Below, piece by piece: positions 50,913 to 59,039 of a DNA stretch of 64,000 nucleotides. The position numbers and the translations under genes are program-made. The notes beneath the pieces are model-generated. The model saw only the letters and a program-made list of their open reading frames with translations. It had not been told where the DNA came from and made no database searches. Source of the DNA: Bifidobacterium breve (lineage in GTDB: Bacteria > Actinomycetota > Thermoleophilia > Solirubrobacterales > Solirubrobacteraceae); NCBI GenBank assembly GCA_945878865.1, contig CAMCUD010000019.1, forward strand, positions 25,994 through 89,993. Reading direction: 5' to 3'. The number at the start of each line of letters is the position of its first letter. The stretch's first letter is position 1.

Positions 50913-51917
50913 TCACAGCCACTTCCTGTGGCGGAAGAACCAGAGCATGCCGCCGAGCATGAGGACCATCACGACGACGACGACCCAGAACGCCTCGATC
51001 TCTCCCTGCCCGGGGACCTCGACGTTCATGCCGAACACACTCGCCACGAGGGTGAGCGGGAGGACCACGACGCTGATCGACGTCAGGACGCGCAGCACGT
51101 CGTTGACCCGGTGGGAGATCACCGACTCGTTCGTCGACTCGAGCGCCTCGACGACTTCCTTGTAGTTCTCGAGCATGTCCCAGATGCGCTCGTTCGCGTC
51201 GTTGATGTCGTCGAAGTAGACCTCGAGGTCCTCGGCGACGTAGCGCTTCGTGCGCTCGAGATCGCGCAGGGCGGTGCGCTGCGGGCGCACGATCTTGCGG
51301 AAGTTGATGATCTCCTGCTTGACGTTGGAGATGTCGCGCACGATCTCCTCGGAGTGCCCCTCGAAGATGTCGTCCTCCAGGCGCTCGAGCTTGTTGCCCA
51401 TCTTGCGCAGCATCGGGAACGACGCGTCGACGCAGTCGTCGACGATCTTGTAGAGCAGGTAGCCAGGGCCGTTGGCGAAGAGCTTGTCGCGCAGGTCCTC
51501 ACGCGTGCGGCAGCGCTCGAAGAGGTACTCGAGCGGCTGGATGTCCTCGTTGGGCAGCGTGATGACGTAGTCGGGCCCGATGAACGCGTCGAGCTCGGCG
51601 GCGTTCAGGCGGCCGACCGTCTTGTCGAAGCGCGGGAAGTGCAGGACGACGAACTGGTAGTCGTCGTACTCGTCGACCTTCGGGCGCTGGTTGCGCGAGT
51701 TGACGTCCTCGTAGTCGAGCGGGTGGAAGTCGAAGTGCTCCTCGAGCCAGGCGCGCTCCAGCGCGCCGGGCCGCTGGATGTTGATCCAGCGCAGGCCGGG
51801 GGCCTCGACGATCTCGACGTTCGGCGTCTCGGACTCAGGCTCGTGACGCGCGGGCGGGATGCCACGGGAGCGAGCGCGGACCGGCCGGCCGAAGCGGGGC
51901 TTGGGCAGGTTCGGCAT
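50913..51917 (-). CDS. corA: CorA-type divalent metal ion channel
   Basis: A 334-residue pentameric Mg2+/Co2+ channel: a long N-terminal cytoplasmic alpha/beta funnel, a long stalk helix, and two C-terminal membrane segments. The diagnostic GMN triplet lies at the end of helix 1 (VFGMNVEVPG near residue 298). The tail is the usual short basic FFRHRKWL. The protein N-terminus is basic. It is the first gene of the operon with the lipid kinase and is divergent from the SAM riboswitch. Confidence 0.93.
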   Translation of the reverse strand: MPNLPKPRFGRPVRARSRGIPPARHEPESETPNVEIVEAPGLRWINIQRPGALERAWLEEHFDFHPLDYEDVNSRNQRPKVDEYDDYQFVVLHFPRFDKTVGRLNAAELDAFIGPDYVITLPNEDIQPLEYLFERCRTREDLRDKLFANGPGYLLYKIVDDCVDASFPMLRKMGNKLERLEDDIFEGHSEEIVRDISNVKQEIINFRKIVRPQRTALRDLERTKRYVAEDLEVYFDDINDANERIWDMLENYKEVVEALESTNESVISHRVNDVLRVLTSISVVVLPLTLVASVFGMNVEVPGQGEIEAFWVVVVVMVLMLGGMLWFFRHRKWL

Positions 51918-52004
51918 GGCGACTTGGAGGCTCGTCCAGGGTGGGCATCAGCGCTTCGTCCATCTTCGCGTCGCGGAAGAGTGTACCTCCGTCAAGGTCG
52001 TTGC

Positions 52005-52010
52005 TAAGCT
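52005..52010 (+). promoter_or_regulatory. Possible -10 (TAAGCT) of the riboswitch operon
   Basis: TAAGCT fits the xAxxxT hexamer seen across the window and would start transcription near 52017, just before the aptamer. No consensus -35 is visible. Confidence 0.35.
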
Positions 52011-52027
52011 GCCGACCCACATAGCTG

Positions 52028-52122
52028 GACACATCCAGAGGGGTGGAGGGACTGGCCCGATGAAACCCCGGCAACCATCCCGTCGCATGCGGCGGGAACG
52101 GTGCCAATTCCTGATAGATGCG
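52028..52122 (+). promoter_or_regulatory. SAM-I (S-box) riboswitch aptamer
   Basis: The conserved S-box core is present in order. A CCAGAGGGGTGGAGGGACTG opening (52035-52054) is followed by GGCCCGATGAAACCCCGGCA and ACC (52054-52076), a variable GC-rich P3 hairpin, then GGTGCCAATTCCTG (52100-52113). P1 can close through CATC (52032-52035) and GATG (52117-52120). This RNA class binds S-adenosylmethionine and turns genes off when SAM is plentiful. It lies 47 bases upstream of a threonine-synthase-like gene. Confidence 0.93.
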
Positions 52123-52124
52123 GC

Positions 52125-52163
52125 CGGAGCTTCCAGAGAGCCTCCGCCACAACTCACGCGGAG
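52125..52163 (+). promoter_or_regulatory. Riboswitch expression platform, ribosome-site sequestering hairpins
   Basis: Two exclusive pairings share CTCCGC (52142-52147). It can pair with CGGAG at 52125-52129, or with GCGGAG at 52158-52163, which overlaps the ribosome binding site GGAGAAG before ATG 52170. No T run is present. This suggests control of translation start: when SAM binds, the second hairpin would hide the ribosome site. Confidence 0.55.
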
Positions 52164-52169
52164 AAGATC

Positions 52170-53438
52170 ATGGGAGCCACCCACCTGAAGTGCCGGGAAT
52201 GTTCGACGGAGTACGCCCTCGAGGCGAGCTTTGTCTGCAATCAGTGCTTCGGCCCGCTCGAGGTCGCCTACGACCACACCGGCCTGGCCGATGACCCGGC
52301 GGCCACGCGCCGTCGCATCCAGGCGGGTCCGCAGAACATCTGGCGCTATGCCGACTTCCTGCCGGTGCAGCAGCCGCCCGCGCCGTCGCAGCGCGTCGGC
52401 TCGATCGTCGGCCTGCCCGCCGGCTGCACGCCGCTGATCAAGGCCGATCGGCTGGCCGAGCGTCTCGGTCTCGGCGAGGTGTGGGTCAAGAACGACGCGC
52501 ACAACCCCACGCACTCGTTCAAGGACCGCGTCGTCGCCGTCGCGTCGCAGCGAGCCCGCGAGCTCGGCTTCGACACGCTCGCCTGCGCGTCGACCGGCAA
52601 CCTCGCCAACGCCGTGGCCGCCGCCGGCGCCGCGCTCGGCATGGACTCCTACGTCTTCATCCCGAGCAACCTCGAGGAGCAGAAGGTCCTCGCGACGGGC
52701 GTGTACGGCACGAACCTCGTGAAGATCCGCGGCAACTACGACGACGTCAACCGCCTCTGCCTCGAGCTCTCCGGTGAGCACGAGAACTGGGCGTTCGTCA
52801 ACGTCAACCTGCGCCCGTACTACGGCGAGGGCTCGAAGACGCTCGCGTACGAGATCGCCGAGCAGCTCGGCTTCGAGACGCCGGACCGCATCGTCGGCCC
52901 CATCGCGTCCGGCTCGCTCTTCACGAAGATCGCCAAGGGCTTCCGCGAGTGGCTCGACCTTGGGCTCATCGAGGGCGACGTCCCGACGATGAGCGGCGCG
53001 CAGGCCGCCGGCTGCTCGCCGGTCGCCACCGCCTTCGCCGAGGGCAAGAACATCTGCAAGCCCGTCAAGCCGGACACGATCGCCAAGTCGCTGGCGATCG
53101 GCAACCCGGCCGACGGCCCGTTCGCGATCGATCTCGCCAGGGAGACCGGCGGCACGATCGACGCGGTGACCGACGACGAGATCCGCGCGGGCATCCGCCT
53201 GCTGGCCGAGACGACGGGCATCTTCACCGAGACCGCCGGCGGCGTGACCGCCGCGACGCTGAAGAAGCTCGCTGACCGCGGGGAGATCGGCAAGGACGAG
53301 CGGGTCGTCCTCGTCATCACCGGCGACGGCCTGAAGACGCTCGACGCGGTCCGCGACTCGTTCGAGTCCTACGAGATCGACGCCACGACGGCGTCGTTCG
53401 ATCAGACGGTTCCCACTCCGACGAAGGTGACGGTGTAG
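52170..53438 (+). CDS. Threonine-synthase-like PLP enzyme; candidate O-phosphohomoserine-dependent homocysteine synthase
   Basis: A 422-residue fold-type II PLP enzyme. The N-terminal zinc ribbon has Cys 8, 11, 23 and 26. NPTHSFKDRV carries the PLP lysine (118). STGNLANAV near 141-149 binds the PLP phosphate or substrate carboxylate, where threonine synthases usually have TSGNTG. Threonine synthase acts on O-phosphohomoserine. A SAM riboswitch before the gene and a MoaD/ThiS sulfur carrier directly after it are odd for threonine synthesis. They fit a beta/gamma-replacement reaction giving homocysteine for methionine. The alternative is an ordinary ThrC under unusual control. ATG 52170 has GGAGAAG upstream. 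Confidence 0.75.
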   Translation: MGATHLKCRECSTEYALEASFVCNQCFGPLEVAYDHTGLADDPAATRRRIQAGPQNIWRYADFLPVQQPPAPSQRVGSIVGLPAGCTPLIKADRLAERLGLGEVWVKNDAHNPTHSFKDRVVAVASQRARELGFDTLACASTGNLANAVAAAGAALGMDSYVFIPSNLEEQKVLATGVYGTNLVKIRGNYDDVNRLCLELSGEHENWAFVNVNLRPYYGEGSKTLAYEIAEQLGFETPDRIVGPIASGSLFTKIAKGFREWLDLGLIEGDVPTMSGAQAAGCSPVATAFAEGKNICKPVKPDTIAKSLAIGNPADGPFAIDLARETGGTIDAVTDDEIRAGIRLLAETTGIFTETAGGVTAATLKKLADRGEIGKDERVVLVITGDGLKTLDAVRDSFESYEIDATTASFDQTVPTPTKVTV

Positions 53439-53711
53439 ATGGCGGTCACGGTCAAGCTCCCCACCCAGCTGCGCGACGCGGCCGGCGGCAACGCCGAGGT
53501 CGCCGTCGAGGGCGCGACGGTGGGGGAGGCGCTGGACGCGCTCTTCGCGCAGCACGGCGAGCTGCGCGACCGCCTCTTCCAGGACGGGGAGCTCCGCCGG
53601 TTCGTCAACGTCTTCGTCGCCGGCGAGGACGTCCGGTATCTCGACGGCCTCGAGACGGCCGTCCCCGCCGGGGGCGAGCTCACGATTCTCCCGGCCGTCG
53701 CGGGCGGCTGA
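53439..53711 (+). CDS. MoaD/ThiS-family sulfur carrier protein
   Basis: A 90-residue ubiquitin-like protein. VTVKLPTQLRDAAGGNAEVAVEG is the first hairpin, VGEALDALFAQHGELRDRLF the helix, and RFVNVFVAGEDVRYLDG the central strands. It ends AVAGG, the double glycine whose terminal carboxylate is adenylated and turned into a thiocarboxylate sulfur donor in this family. The start codon follows the upstream TAG with no gap, so it is made together with the threonine-synthase-like enzyme. No activating enzyme (MoeB/ThiF) is in the window. Relatives serve molybdopterin, thiamine, cysteine (CysO) or homocysteine synthesis; the location favours the last. Confidence 0.85.
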   Translation: MAVTVKLPTQLRDAAGGNAEVAVEGATVGEALDALFAQHGELRDRLFQDGELRRFVNVFVAGEDVRYLDGLETAVPAGGELTILPAVAGG

Positions 53712-53717
53712 TCTGGG

Positions 53718-53723
53718 TAGGGT
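53718..53723 (+). promoter_or_regulatory. -10-like hexamer TAGGGT, leaderless promoter
   Basis: TAGGGT ends 6 bases before ATG 53730, suggesting separate transcription of the GST-like gene from the riboswitch operon. Confidence 0.4.
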
Positions 53724-53729
53724 CGGCGC

Positions 53730-54470
53730 ATGCCGACCCAGCCTGACCTCGTCCTGCACGTCCTCGCCCCGTCGCATCCGTGTCACGCCGTGGAGGCGGC
53801 GCTGGCGTTCAAGGGCCTGGAGTACGAGCGCGTCGAGCTGCCGATCGGCCGCCAGGTCGAGGCGATGGCCGAGCTCTACGGTGAGGATCGGACGACCGTT
53901 CCCGGCCTGACCGTGGATGGCGAGCCCGTCCACGGGTCGAACCCGATCATGGAGCGCCTTGAGCAGCTGGCGCCCGACCCGTCGCTGTACCCGGCGGACA
54001 TCGCCGAGCGGGTCGCCGAAGCCGCACGGTGGGGCGACGGCCGGCTGCAGGACATCGGCCGGCACCTGCCGTGGGGCGCGCTGTATTTCCGTCCGGAGGC
54101 GATGGGGACGATGGCGCCGGGCGGCGCGCCGCTCGACCCCGCCGGCACGGACTTCGCGATGAGGTTCGTCCGCGCCACGTGGAAATACCACAGGCTGAGC
54201 GCGGTGGTGATCGCCGACGACCTGCAGGCACTGCCCGGGCTGCTCGACCACATCGACAGCCTGATCGCGGACGGCGTGCTCGGCGGCGAGGATCCGAACG
54301 CGGCGGACTTCCAGATCGGCGCCACGCTGAACGTCCTGCGCATGGTCGGCGACGTGCGCCCGCTCATCGACGAGCGGCCCGCCGCGCAGCTGGCGTCGCG
54401 GTTCTTCGAGGAGCGCCCTGGGCTCGTCCCGGCCGGCGCGTTCCCCGCGGGCTGGGTCCCGGCCGCCTGA
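53730..54470 (+). CDS. Glutathione S-transferase-like protein
   Basis: A 246-residue two-domain protein. The thioredoxin-like N-terminal part (LHVLAPSHPCHAVEAALAFKGLEYERVEL) has a single Cys in the SHPC position. VPGLTVDGEPVHGSNPIMERLEQL is the glutathione-binding strand and Ser/Asn loop, and a helical C-terminal domain follows. Actinobacteria mostly lack glutathione, so the thiol partner may be mycothiol or another compound. It starts 18 bases after the sulfur carrier, though with a possible promoter of its own; a role in sulfur transfer is speculative. Confidence 0.78.
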   Translation: MPTQPDLVLHVLAPSHPCHAVEAALAFKGLEYERVELPIGRQVEAMAELYGEDRTTVPGLTVDGEPVHGSNPIMERLEQLAPDPSLYPADIAERVAEAARWGDGRLQDIGRHLPWGALYFRPEAMGTMAPGGAPLDPAGTDFAMRFVRATWKYHRLSAVVIADDLQALPGLLDHIDSLIADGVLGGEDPNAADFQIGATLNVLRMVGDVRPLIDERPAAQLASRFFEERPGLVPAGAFPAGWVPAA

Positions 54471-54473
54471 CGG

Positions 54474-55247
54474 TCAGTCGGTGCGCGCGGCGACCGACGA
54501 CCACGCCGCGGCGACGACCTCGGCGCGGCTGTGGACGCCAAGCTTGTCGCGGATGCGCTCGGAGTGCTTGTGGACCGTCCGGGGGCTGATCGACAGCCGC
54601 GCGGCCACCGAGGCGGTGCTCTCGCCGTGCATGAGCAGCTCGAGCACGTCAGCCTCCCGCGCGGACATGCCGAGGAGCAGCAGGTGGTCGCGGATGTCCG
54701 CACGTGCAGGTGCGCCGTTCGACGTGCTGCGCCGCCGCGCGGTGCGCCACGCCTGGATGAGGTGCGGGCGCGCGAGGTCGAGGACGTCGCGATCACGCTG
54801 GCTGAAGTCGCGCCGCTTGCGACTCAGCGCGATCCCGATCGTCAGGTCGGCGGGTGACGGCATCGCGACGGCGACCTGGTGCTCGACGCCCATCGGCCGG
54901 TAGACGTGCTGGTAGATCTCGGTCGCGTGATACTCCTCGCGCGTCAGGAAGTCGGAGAAGCGGTACGCCCGTCCGTCCCGTGTGCGCTGGTAGTACTGGA
55001 CGATCGGGTTCTGCAGGGCGTACCTGTCCCACGCGGGGAAGAGGTGCGCCGGCGGGATCGGGTCGACGAGCACCGCGTGGATCGTGCCGTCGTCGCCGAC
55101 TTCGTTGTAGGAGATCCAGTCGCACGGGACGACGCGCTGGAGCGCCGGCAGCAGGATCGTGCGGAACTCGTCCAGCGTGTCGGCGTCGTGGACCTCGCCG
55201 ACCAGATCGAGCACGGCGCGGACATCGCGGGCGGAGAGCGAGGCCAT
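54474..55247 (-). CDS. LuxR-family regulator with GAF-like sensor part
   Basis: A 257-residue regulator. The N-terminal 170 residues form a GAF-like domain (ILLPALQRVVPCDWISYNEV, then PIVQYYQRTRDGRAYRFSDFL, then MPSPADLTIGIALSRKRRDFS). The C-terminal LuxR helix-turn-helix reads LSAREADVLELLMHG...VAARLSISPRTVHKHSERIRDKLGV, with MSAREADVLEL the usual opening. A TAGGGT hexamer lies 11 bases before ATG 55247. It is divergent from ligD, separated by 52 bases, and could regulate it. Confidence 0.85.
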   Translation of the reverse strand: MASLSARDVRAVLDLVGEVHDADTLDEFRTILLPALQRVVPCDWISYNEVGDDGTIHAVLVDPIPPAHLFPAWDRYALQNPIVQYYQRTRDGRAYRFSDFLTREEYHATEIYQHVYRPMGVEHQVAVAMPSPADLTIGIALSRKRRDFSQRDRDVLDLARPHLIQAWRTARRRSTSNGAPARADIRDHLLLLGMSAREADVLELLMHGESTASVAARLSISPRTVHKHSERIRDKLGVHSRAEVVAAAWSSVAARTD

Positions 55248-55286
55248 CTGAGGCCGGAACCCTACGACGCTGCTGGGCATGGCGTC

Positions 55287-55292
55287 TACCGT
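55287..55292 (+). promoter_or_regulatory. -10-like hexamer TACCGT, leaderless ligD promoter
   Basis: TACCGT ends 7 bases before ATG 55300, supporting that start over an upstream in-frame ATG at 55279, which lies before the hexamer. Confidence 0.5.
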
Positions 55293-55299
55293 GTGCGCG

Positions 55300-57666
55300 A
55301 TGGCCGATCCTGACCGTCTCTCGCGCTATCGCGCCAAGCGCGACGCGTCGGCGACCCCCGAGCCCGGCGGCGAGAGGTCGGAGCCCGAGGTCCGAGACGG
55401 CGCCCCGCGATTCGTCATCCAGGAGCACGACGCCACCCGCCTGCACTGGGACCTGCGGCTCGAGCACGACGGCGTGCTTCTGTCGTGGGCGCTGCCGAAC
55501 GGCGTGCCGGCGACGCCGAAGGAGAACCGGCTGGCCGTTCGCACCGAGGACCATCCGCTCGAGTACCTGGAGTTCCACGGCGAGATCCCGGCCGGCCAGT
55601 ACGGCGCGGGGACGATGCGGATCTACGACCGCGGCACGTTCGACGCGCACAAGATCGACGACGACAAGGTCGAGATCACGCTGCACGGCGAGCGCGTCGA
55701 CGGGCGCTACGGGCTGTTCCCGCTCGGCCGCGACGGCGGGTCGCGCCACGAATGGATGATCCACCGGATGGACCCGCCGGCCGACCCGGCGCGCGAGCCG
55801 ATGCCGCAGGACCTCTCGCCGATGCTCGCAAAGCCGGGCACCCTGCCGGAGGATCCCGAGGGCTGGGCGTTCGAGGTCAAGTGGGACGGCGTCCGCGCGC
55901 TGGCCTACGGGCAGCCCGGCCGGTTGACCCTGCACAGTCGCAACGGCCTGGACATCACCGCGGGGTACCCGGAGCTGCGCGCGATGCGCGCCGCGCTCGG
56001 CCACCGCGAGGTGATCCTCGACGGCGAGATCGTCGCGTTCGACGAGGACGGCCAACCGAGCTTCGAGCGTCTGCAGCGCCGCATGCACGTCCGCGGGGAG
56101 GCACAGGTGCGCCGCCTTATGAAGGAGGTGCCCGTCGCCTACGTCCTCTTCGACCTCCTGTGGCTGGACGGCCACTCGCTCATGGCCGAGCCCTACGAGG
56201 TACGGCGCGCGGCGCTGGAGGGGCTCGGGCTGCAGGCGCGCCACTGGCAGACGCCGGAGGCCGTCGACGACGGTGCCGCCCTCTTCGAGGTCACCCGCCA
56301 ACAGGGCCTGGAGGGCATCGTCTGCAAGCGGCGCGACTGCCGCTACGAGCCGGGCCGGCGCGCCGCGCACTGGGTCAAGGTCACGCACCTCGCGCGCGTC
56401 GACGCGGTGATCGTCGGCTGGCTGCCCGGTGAAGGCCGGCGCAGCGCCGGGATCGGGTCGCTCGTCGTCGCCGTGGAGGAGGAGGGACGTCTGCGCTACG
56501 CCGGTCGGGTGGGCACGGGCTTCACCGAACGTGAGCTCGATCGCCTGCAGGACCTGCTCGAACCGCTCGTGATCGACCACGGCGCCGTGCAGGATCCGCG
56601 CATCCCGCGTGATGTCACCTGGGTGCAGCCGGAGTACACCGCCGAGGTCGCGTTCCGGCATTGGACGAAGGACGGCGTCCTTCGCGCCCCCTCGTACAAG
56701 GGCCTGCGCGACGACGCGCCCCCCACGCCCGGGTTTCTCGACGCGGGGGAGTCCGTCCGCGGCGGGCAGCTCGTGCGCGTCGAGGACCGCGAGCTGAAGG
56801 TCACGAACCTCGAGAAGGTGATGTATCCCGAGGCCGGCTTTGCCAAGCGCGACGTCATCGCCTACCTCGTCGACGTCGCGCCGGTGCTGCTGCCGCACCT
56901 CGCCCATCGCCCGCTGACGCGCAAGCGCTACCCCGACGGGGTCGACGCGCAGCCGTTCTTCGAGAAACAGGCGCCGTCGCACACGCCCGACTGGGTCCAC
57001 ACCGTCGCGGTCCCCAGCGGCCGGCGGGGGAAGGTCGACTACATCCTTGCCGACGACCTGCCGACCCTCGTGTGGCTCGGCAACCTCGCCGCGCTCGAAC
57101 TCCACACCGCGCTGCACCGCGCCGAGCACCAGGACACGCCGGACACCGTCGTGTTCGACCTCGACCCAGGCGCGCCGGCGACGATCGTCGAGTGCTGTCA
57201 GGTCGCGCTGCTGCTCCACGGCATGCTGGAGGGACTCGGCCTGCAGACCGTGGCGAAAACGTCGGGGAGCAAAGGCCTGCAGGTCTACCTGCCGCTCAAC
57301 GCCGGCGAGGCGACGTACGCGCAGACGAAGCCGCTGGCGCGCACGATCGCCGAGGTGCTCGAGCAGGCCGAGCCGGACCTCGTCGTCTCGCGGATGACGA
57401 AGACGCTGCGGCCGGGCAAGGTACTCATCGACTGGTCGCAGAACGACCCGCACAAGACGACGGTCAGCGTCTACTCGCTGCGTGCCAAGGCGCAGCCGAC
57501 CGTGTCGACCCCGGTGACCTGGGACGAGGTGCGCGCGTGCGCAGAGGCGGGCGATCCGGAGCTCCTGGTGTTCACCGCGCGGGACGTCGTCGCGCGGGTC
57601 GCCGAGCACGGCGATCTGTTCGCCGACGCGCGGTCGCTCGTCCAGGAGCTTCCCGAGCTCTCCTGA
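55300..57666 (+). CDS. ligD: Multidomain non-homologous end-joining protein LigD (phosphoesterase-ligase-polymerase)
   Basis: A 788-residue three-domain protein. The 3'-phosphoesterase domain (about residues 30-150) has FVIQEHDATRLHWDLRLEHD and LEFHGEIPAGQYGAG. The ATP-dependent ligase domain (about 170-470) has the adenylated Lys 194 in EVKWDGVR and EGIVCKRRD. The primase-polymerase domain (about 500-788) has the metal Asp pair in VVFDLDPG and TSGSKGLQVYLPL. It trims, fills and seals double-strand breaks together with Ku; no ku gene is in the window. The order PE-Lig-Pol differs from the mycobacterial Pol-PE-Lig arrangement. Confidence 0.95.
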   Translation: MADPDRLSRYRAKRDASATPEPGGERSEPEVRDGAPRFVIQEHDATRLHWDLRLEHDGVLLSWALPNGVPATPKENRLAVRTEDHPLEYLEFHGEIPAGQYGAGTMRIYDRGTFDAHKIDDDKVEITLHGERVDGRYGLFPLGRDGGSRHEWMIHRMDPPADPAREPMPQDLSPMLAKPGTLPEDPEGWAFEVKWDGVRALAYGQPGRLTLHSRNGLDITAGYPELRAMRAALGHREVILDGEIVAFDEDGQPSFERLQRRMHVRGEAQVRRLMKEVPVAYVLFDLLWLDGHSLMAEPYEVRRAALEGLGLQARHWQTPEAVDDGAALFEVTRQQGLEGIVCKRRDCRYEPGRRAAHWVKVTHLARVDAVIVGWLPGEGRRSAGIGSLVVAVEEEGRLRYAGRVGTGFTERELDRLQDLLEPLVIDHGAVQDPRIPRDVTWVQPEYTAEVAFRHWTKDGVLRAPSYKGLRDDAPPTPGFLDAGESVRGGQLVRVEDRELKVTNLEKVMYPEAGFAKRDVIAYLVDVAPVLLPHLAHRPLTRKRYPDGVDAQPFFEKQAPSHTPDWVHTVAVPSGRRGKVDYILADDLPTLVWLGNLAALELHTALHRAEHQDTPDTVVFDLDPGAPATIVECCQVALLLHGMLEGLGLQTVAKTSGSKGLQVYLPLNAGEATYAQTKPLARTIAEVLEQAEPDLVVSRMTKTLRPGKVLIDWSQNDPHKTTVSVYSLRAKAQPTVSTPVTWDEVRACAEAGDPELLVFTARDVVARVAEHGDLFADARSLVQELPELS

Positions 57667-57687
57667 CCGCTGTGCAACCCTGTGGAG

Positions 57688-58776
57688 GTGGCACGGGGAG
57701 GGGGACGATGGCGGCGGATGGCCGCGCTGTGCGTGGCGATGCTGCTGTTCGCTCCCGCTGCGGCGCAGGCGAAGGTCCCCGCCGGGTGGCTGGGCGCGGC
57801 GATCGGCGAGGACCTGGCCAGCCGCGGCCCGCTGGTCGAGGGCGAGTTCGCGCTCATGCGCCGAAGCGGTGTCGGCACGGCCCGGGTGACGTTCGACTGG
57901 AATGTCGCGCAGCCGTTCCGTGACTGGACGCCCTGGCTCGGCCAGACCGACGCCATCGTCCTGGCTGCCGCGCGCCGCGGGATCGCCGTGCTGCCGACGG
58001 TCGTCGGAGCGCCGGGCTGGGCGAGCGACGAGCCGGCCGACGGCACCTTCGTCCTGACGCCCCGCGATCCCGCTGACTACGCCACCTGGCTGCGGGTGCT
58101 CATCGCCCGGTACGGCCCGGCGGGCTCGCTGTGGGCTGAGCACCCCGATGTGCCGCCGCGACCGATCCGCGCCTGGCAGATCTGGAACGAGCCGAACCTC
58201 ACGCGCTACTGGCGCGGCGACTGGGTGGCCGGCTATCTCGCGCTGCTGCGGGTCGCCTACGCGGCGGTGAAGGCCGCCGACCCGGGCGCGAAGGTGGTCC
58301 TCGCCGGCCTGCCGAACTACTCGTGGCTCGGCCTGTCCGCGCTGTACGCCAAGGGCGCGGCGCCGTTCTTCGACGTCGTGGCGATCCACCCGTACACCCG
58401 GCGGCTGAAGAGCCTCGTCGCGCTCGTCGACGCCAACCGGCGCGTGATGCGCGCCAACGGCGACGCGAAGACCCCGTTGTGGGTCACCGAGCTCGGCTGG
58501 CCGGCCGCTGAGGGCCGGGCGCGCGACCTGGGCTTCAACGTCACATCCGCCGCGCAGGTCCGGCTCCTGCGCGAAGCCGTCACCACCCTGGCGCGCGAGC
58601 GCACGCGGCTGAGGATCGGGAAGGTGCTCTGGTACTCGTGGCTCTCCCGCGGCACGGGCACCACGGATCCGTTCGCGTACTCGGGGTTGCGGTGGCTGAC
58701 GTCGTCGGGCGGCGTGCGTTCCACGCCGGCGCTGGCGGCCTTCCAACGGGTGGCCAGGCAGCTCGGCGCGCGCTGA
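57688..58776 (+). CDS. Secreted clan-A glycoside hydrolase-like protein
   Basis: A 362-residue exported protein: basic start, hydrophobic MAALCVAMLLFAPAAAQA signal, then a TIM-barrel. QIWNEPNLTRYW (Glu near 168) matches the acid/base Asn-Glu pair and WVTELGWP (Glu near 268) the nucleophile of clan GH-A. GH5, GH39 and GH53-type relatives act on plant or microbial polysaccharides; the exact family is unclear. The start is uncertain among GTG 57682, GTG 57688 and ATG 57718. It follows ligD by 21 bases but is unrelated in role. Confidence 0.8.
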   Translation: MARGGGRWRRMAALCVAMLLFAPAAAQAKVPAGWLGAAIGEDLASRGPLVEGEFALMRRSGVGTARVTFDWNVAQPFRDWTPWLGQTDAIVLAAARRGIAVLPTVVGAPGWASDEPADGTFVLTPRDPADYATWLRVLIARYGPAGSLWAEHPDVPPRPIRAWQIWNEPNLTRYWRGDWVAGYLALLRVAYAAVKAADPGAKVVLAGLPNYSWLGLSALYAKGAAPFFDVVAIHPYTRRLKSLVALVDANRRVMRANGDAKTPLWVTELGWPAAEGRARDLGFNVTSAAQVRLLREAVTTLARERTRLRIGKVLWYSWLSRGTGTTDPFAYSGLRWLTSSGGVRSTPALAAFQRVARQLGAR

Positions 58777-58793
58777 CATCCGCGGACGGGGCC

Positions 58794-59012
58794 GCTACCC
58801 TCCGTCGTCCGGCGGATTGCCCACTCGGCCACGGCGCCCGTTTCGGCGGATGCCAGCCAGGTCCCGCGCCGGCCTTCGGGCCGGCGGCCAGCCCTGGCGG
58901 TCGGGAGTGTCAAATGCCCAGGCAAGACACTCAGGTCCTGGGATGTATGTAGGTAGTGGTGATCGAGTTCGGGCGGTAGCGGGCGGGCCTCAGAGTCCGC
59001 CCGCCCGCGTTA
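58794..59012 (+). ncRNA. Candidate structured RNA of unknown class
   Basis: The 263-base gap before 59040 has no coding frame but much structure. A TACCCT -10-like hexamer lies at 58792-58797. A long hairpin at 58857-58897 has CCAGG/CCTGG ends and a CGCCGGCC-TTCG-GGCCGGCG core. A perfect GAGTGTC/GACACTC stem has a 14-base loop. CCCAGG/CCTGGG can pair as an alternative. A GCGGGCGG/CCGCCCGC hairpin (about 58979-59005) could end transcription. It could equally be a leader of the gene at 59040. I could not match it to a known family. Confidence 0.4.
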
Positions 59013-59039
59013 AGCGGCGCTTCTCTAGGGTCTGGAGCC

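Noticed and set aside
54793..58779. 1,328-codon open frame on the minus strand
   Set aside because: It is antisense to LuxR (partly), ligD and the glycoside hydrolase, is Arg/Ala/Pro-biased without motifs, and arises from GC-rich codon positions.
58777..59039. tmRNA, SRP RNA, 6S RNA or a known riboswitch
   Set aside because: None of the hallmark motifs (tag frame and TTCGA arm, GGAAG tetraloop region, standard aptamer cores) could be found.
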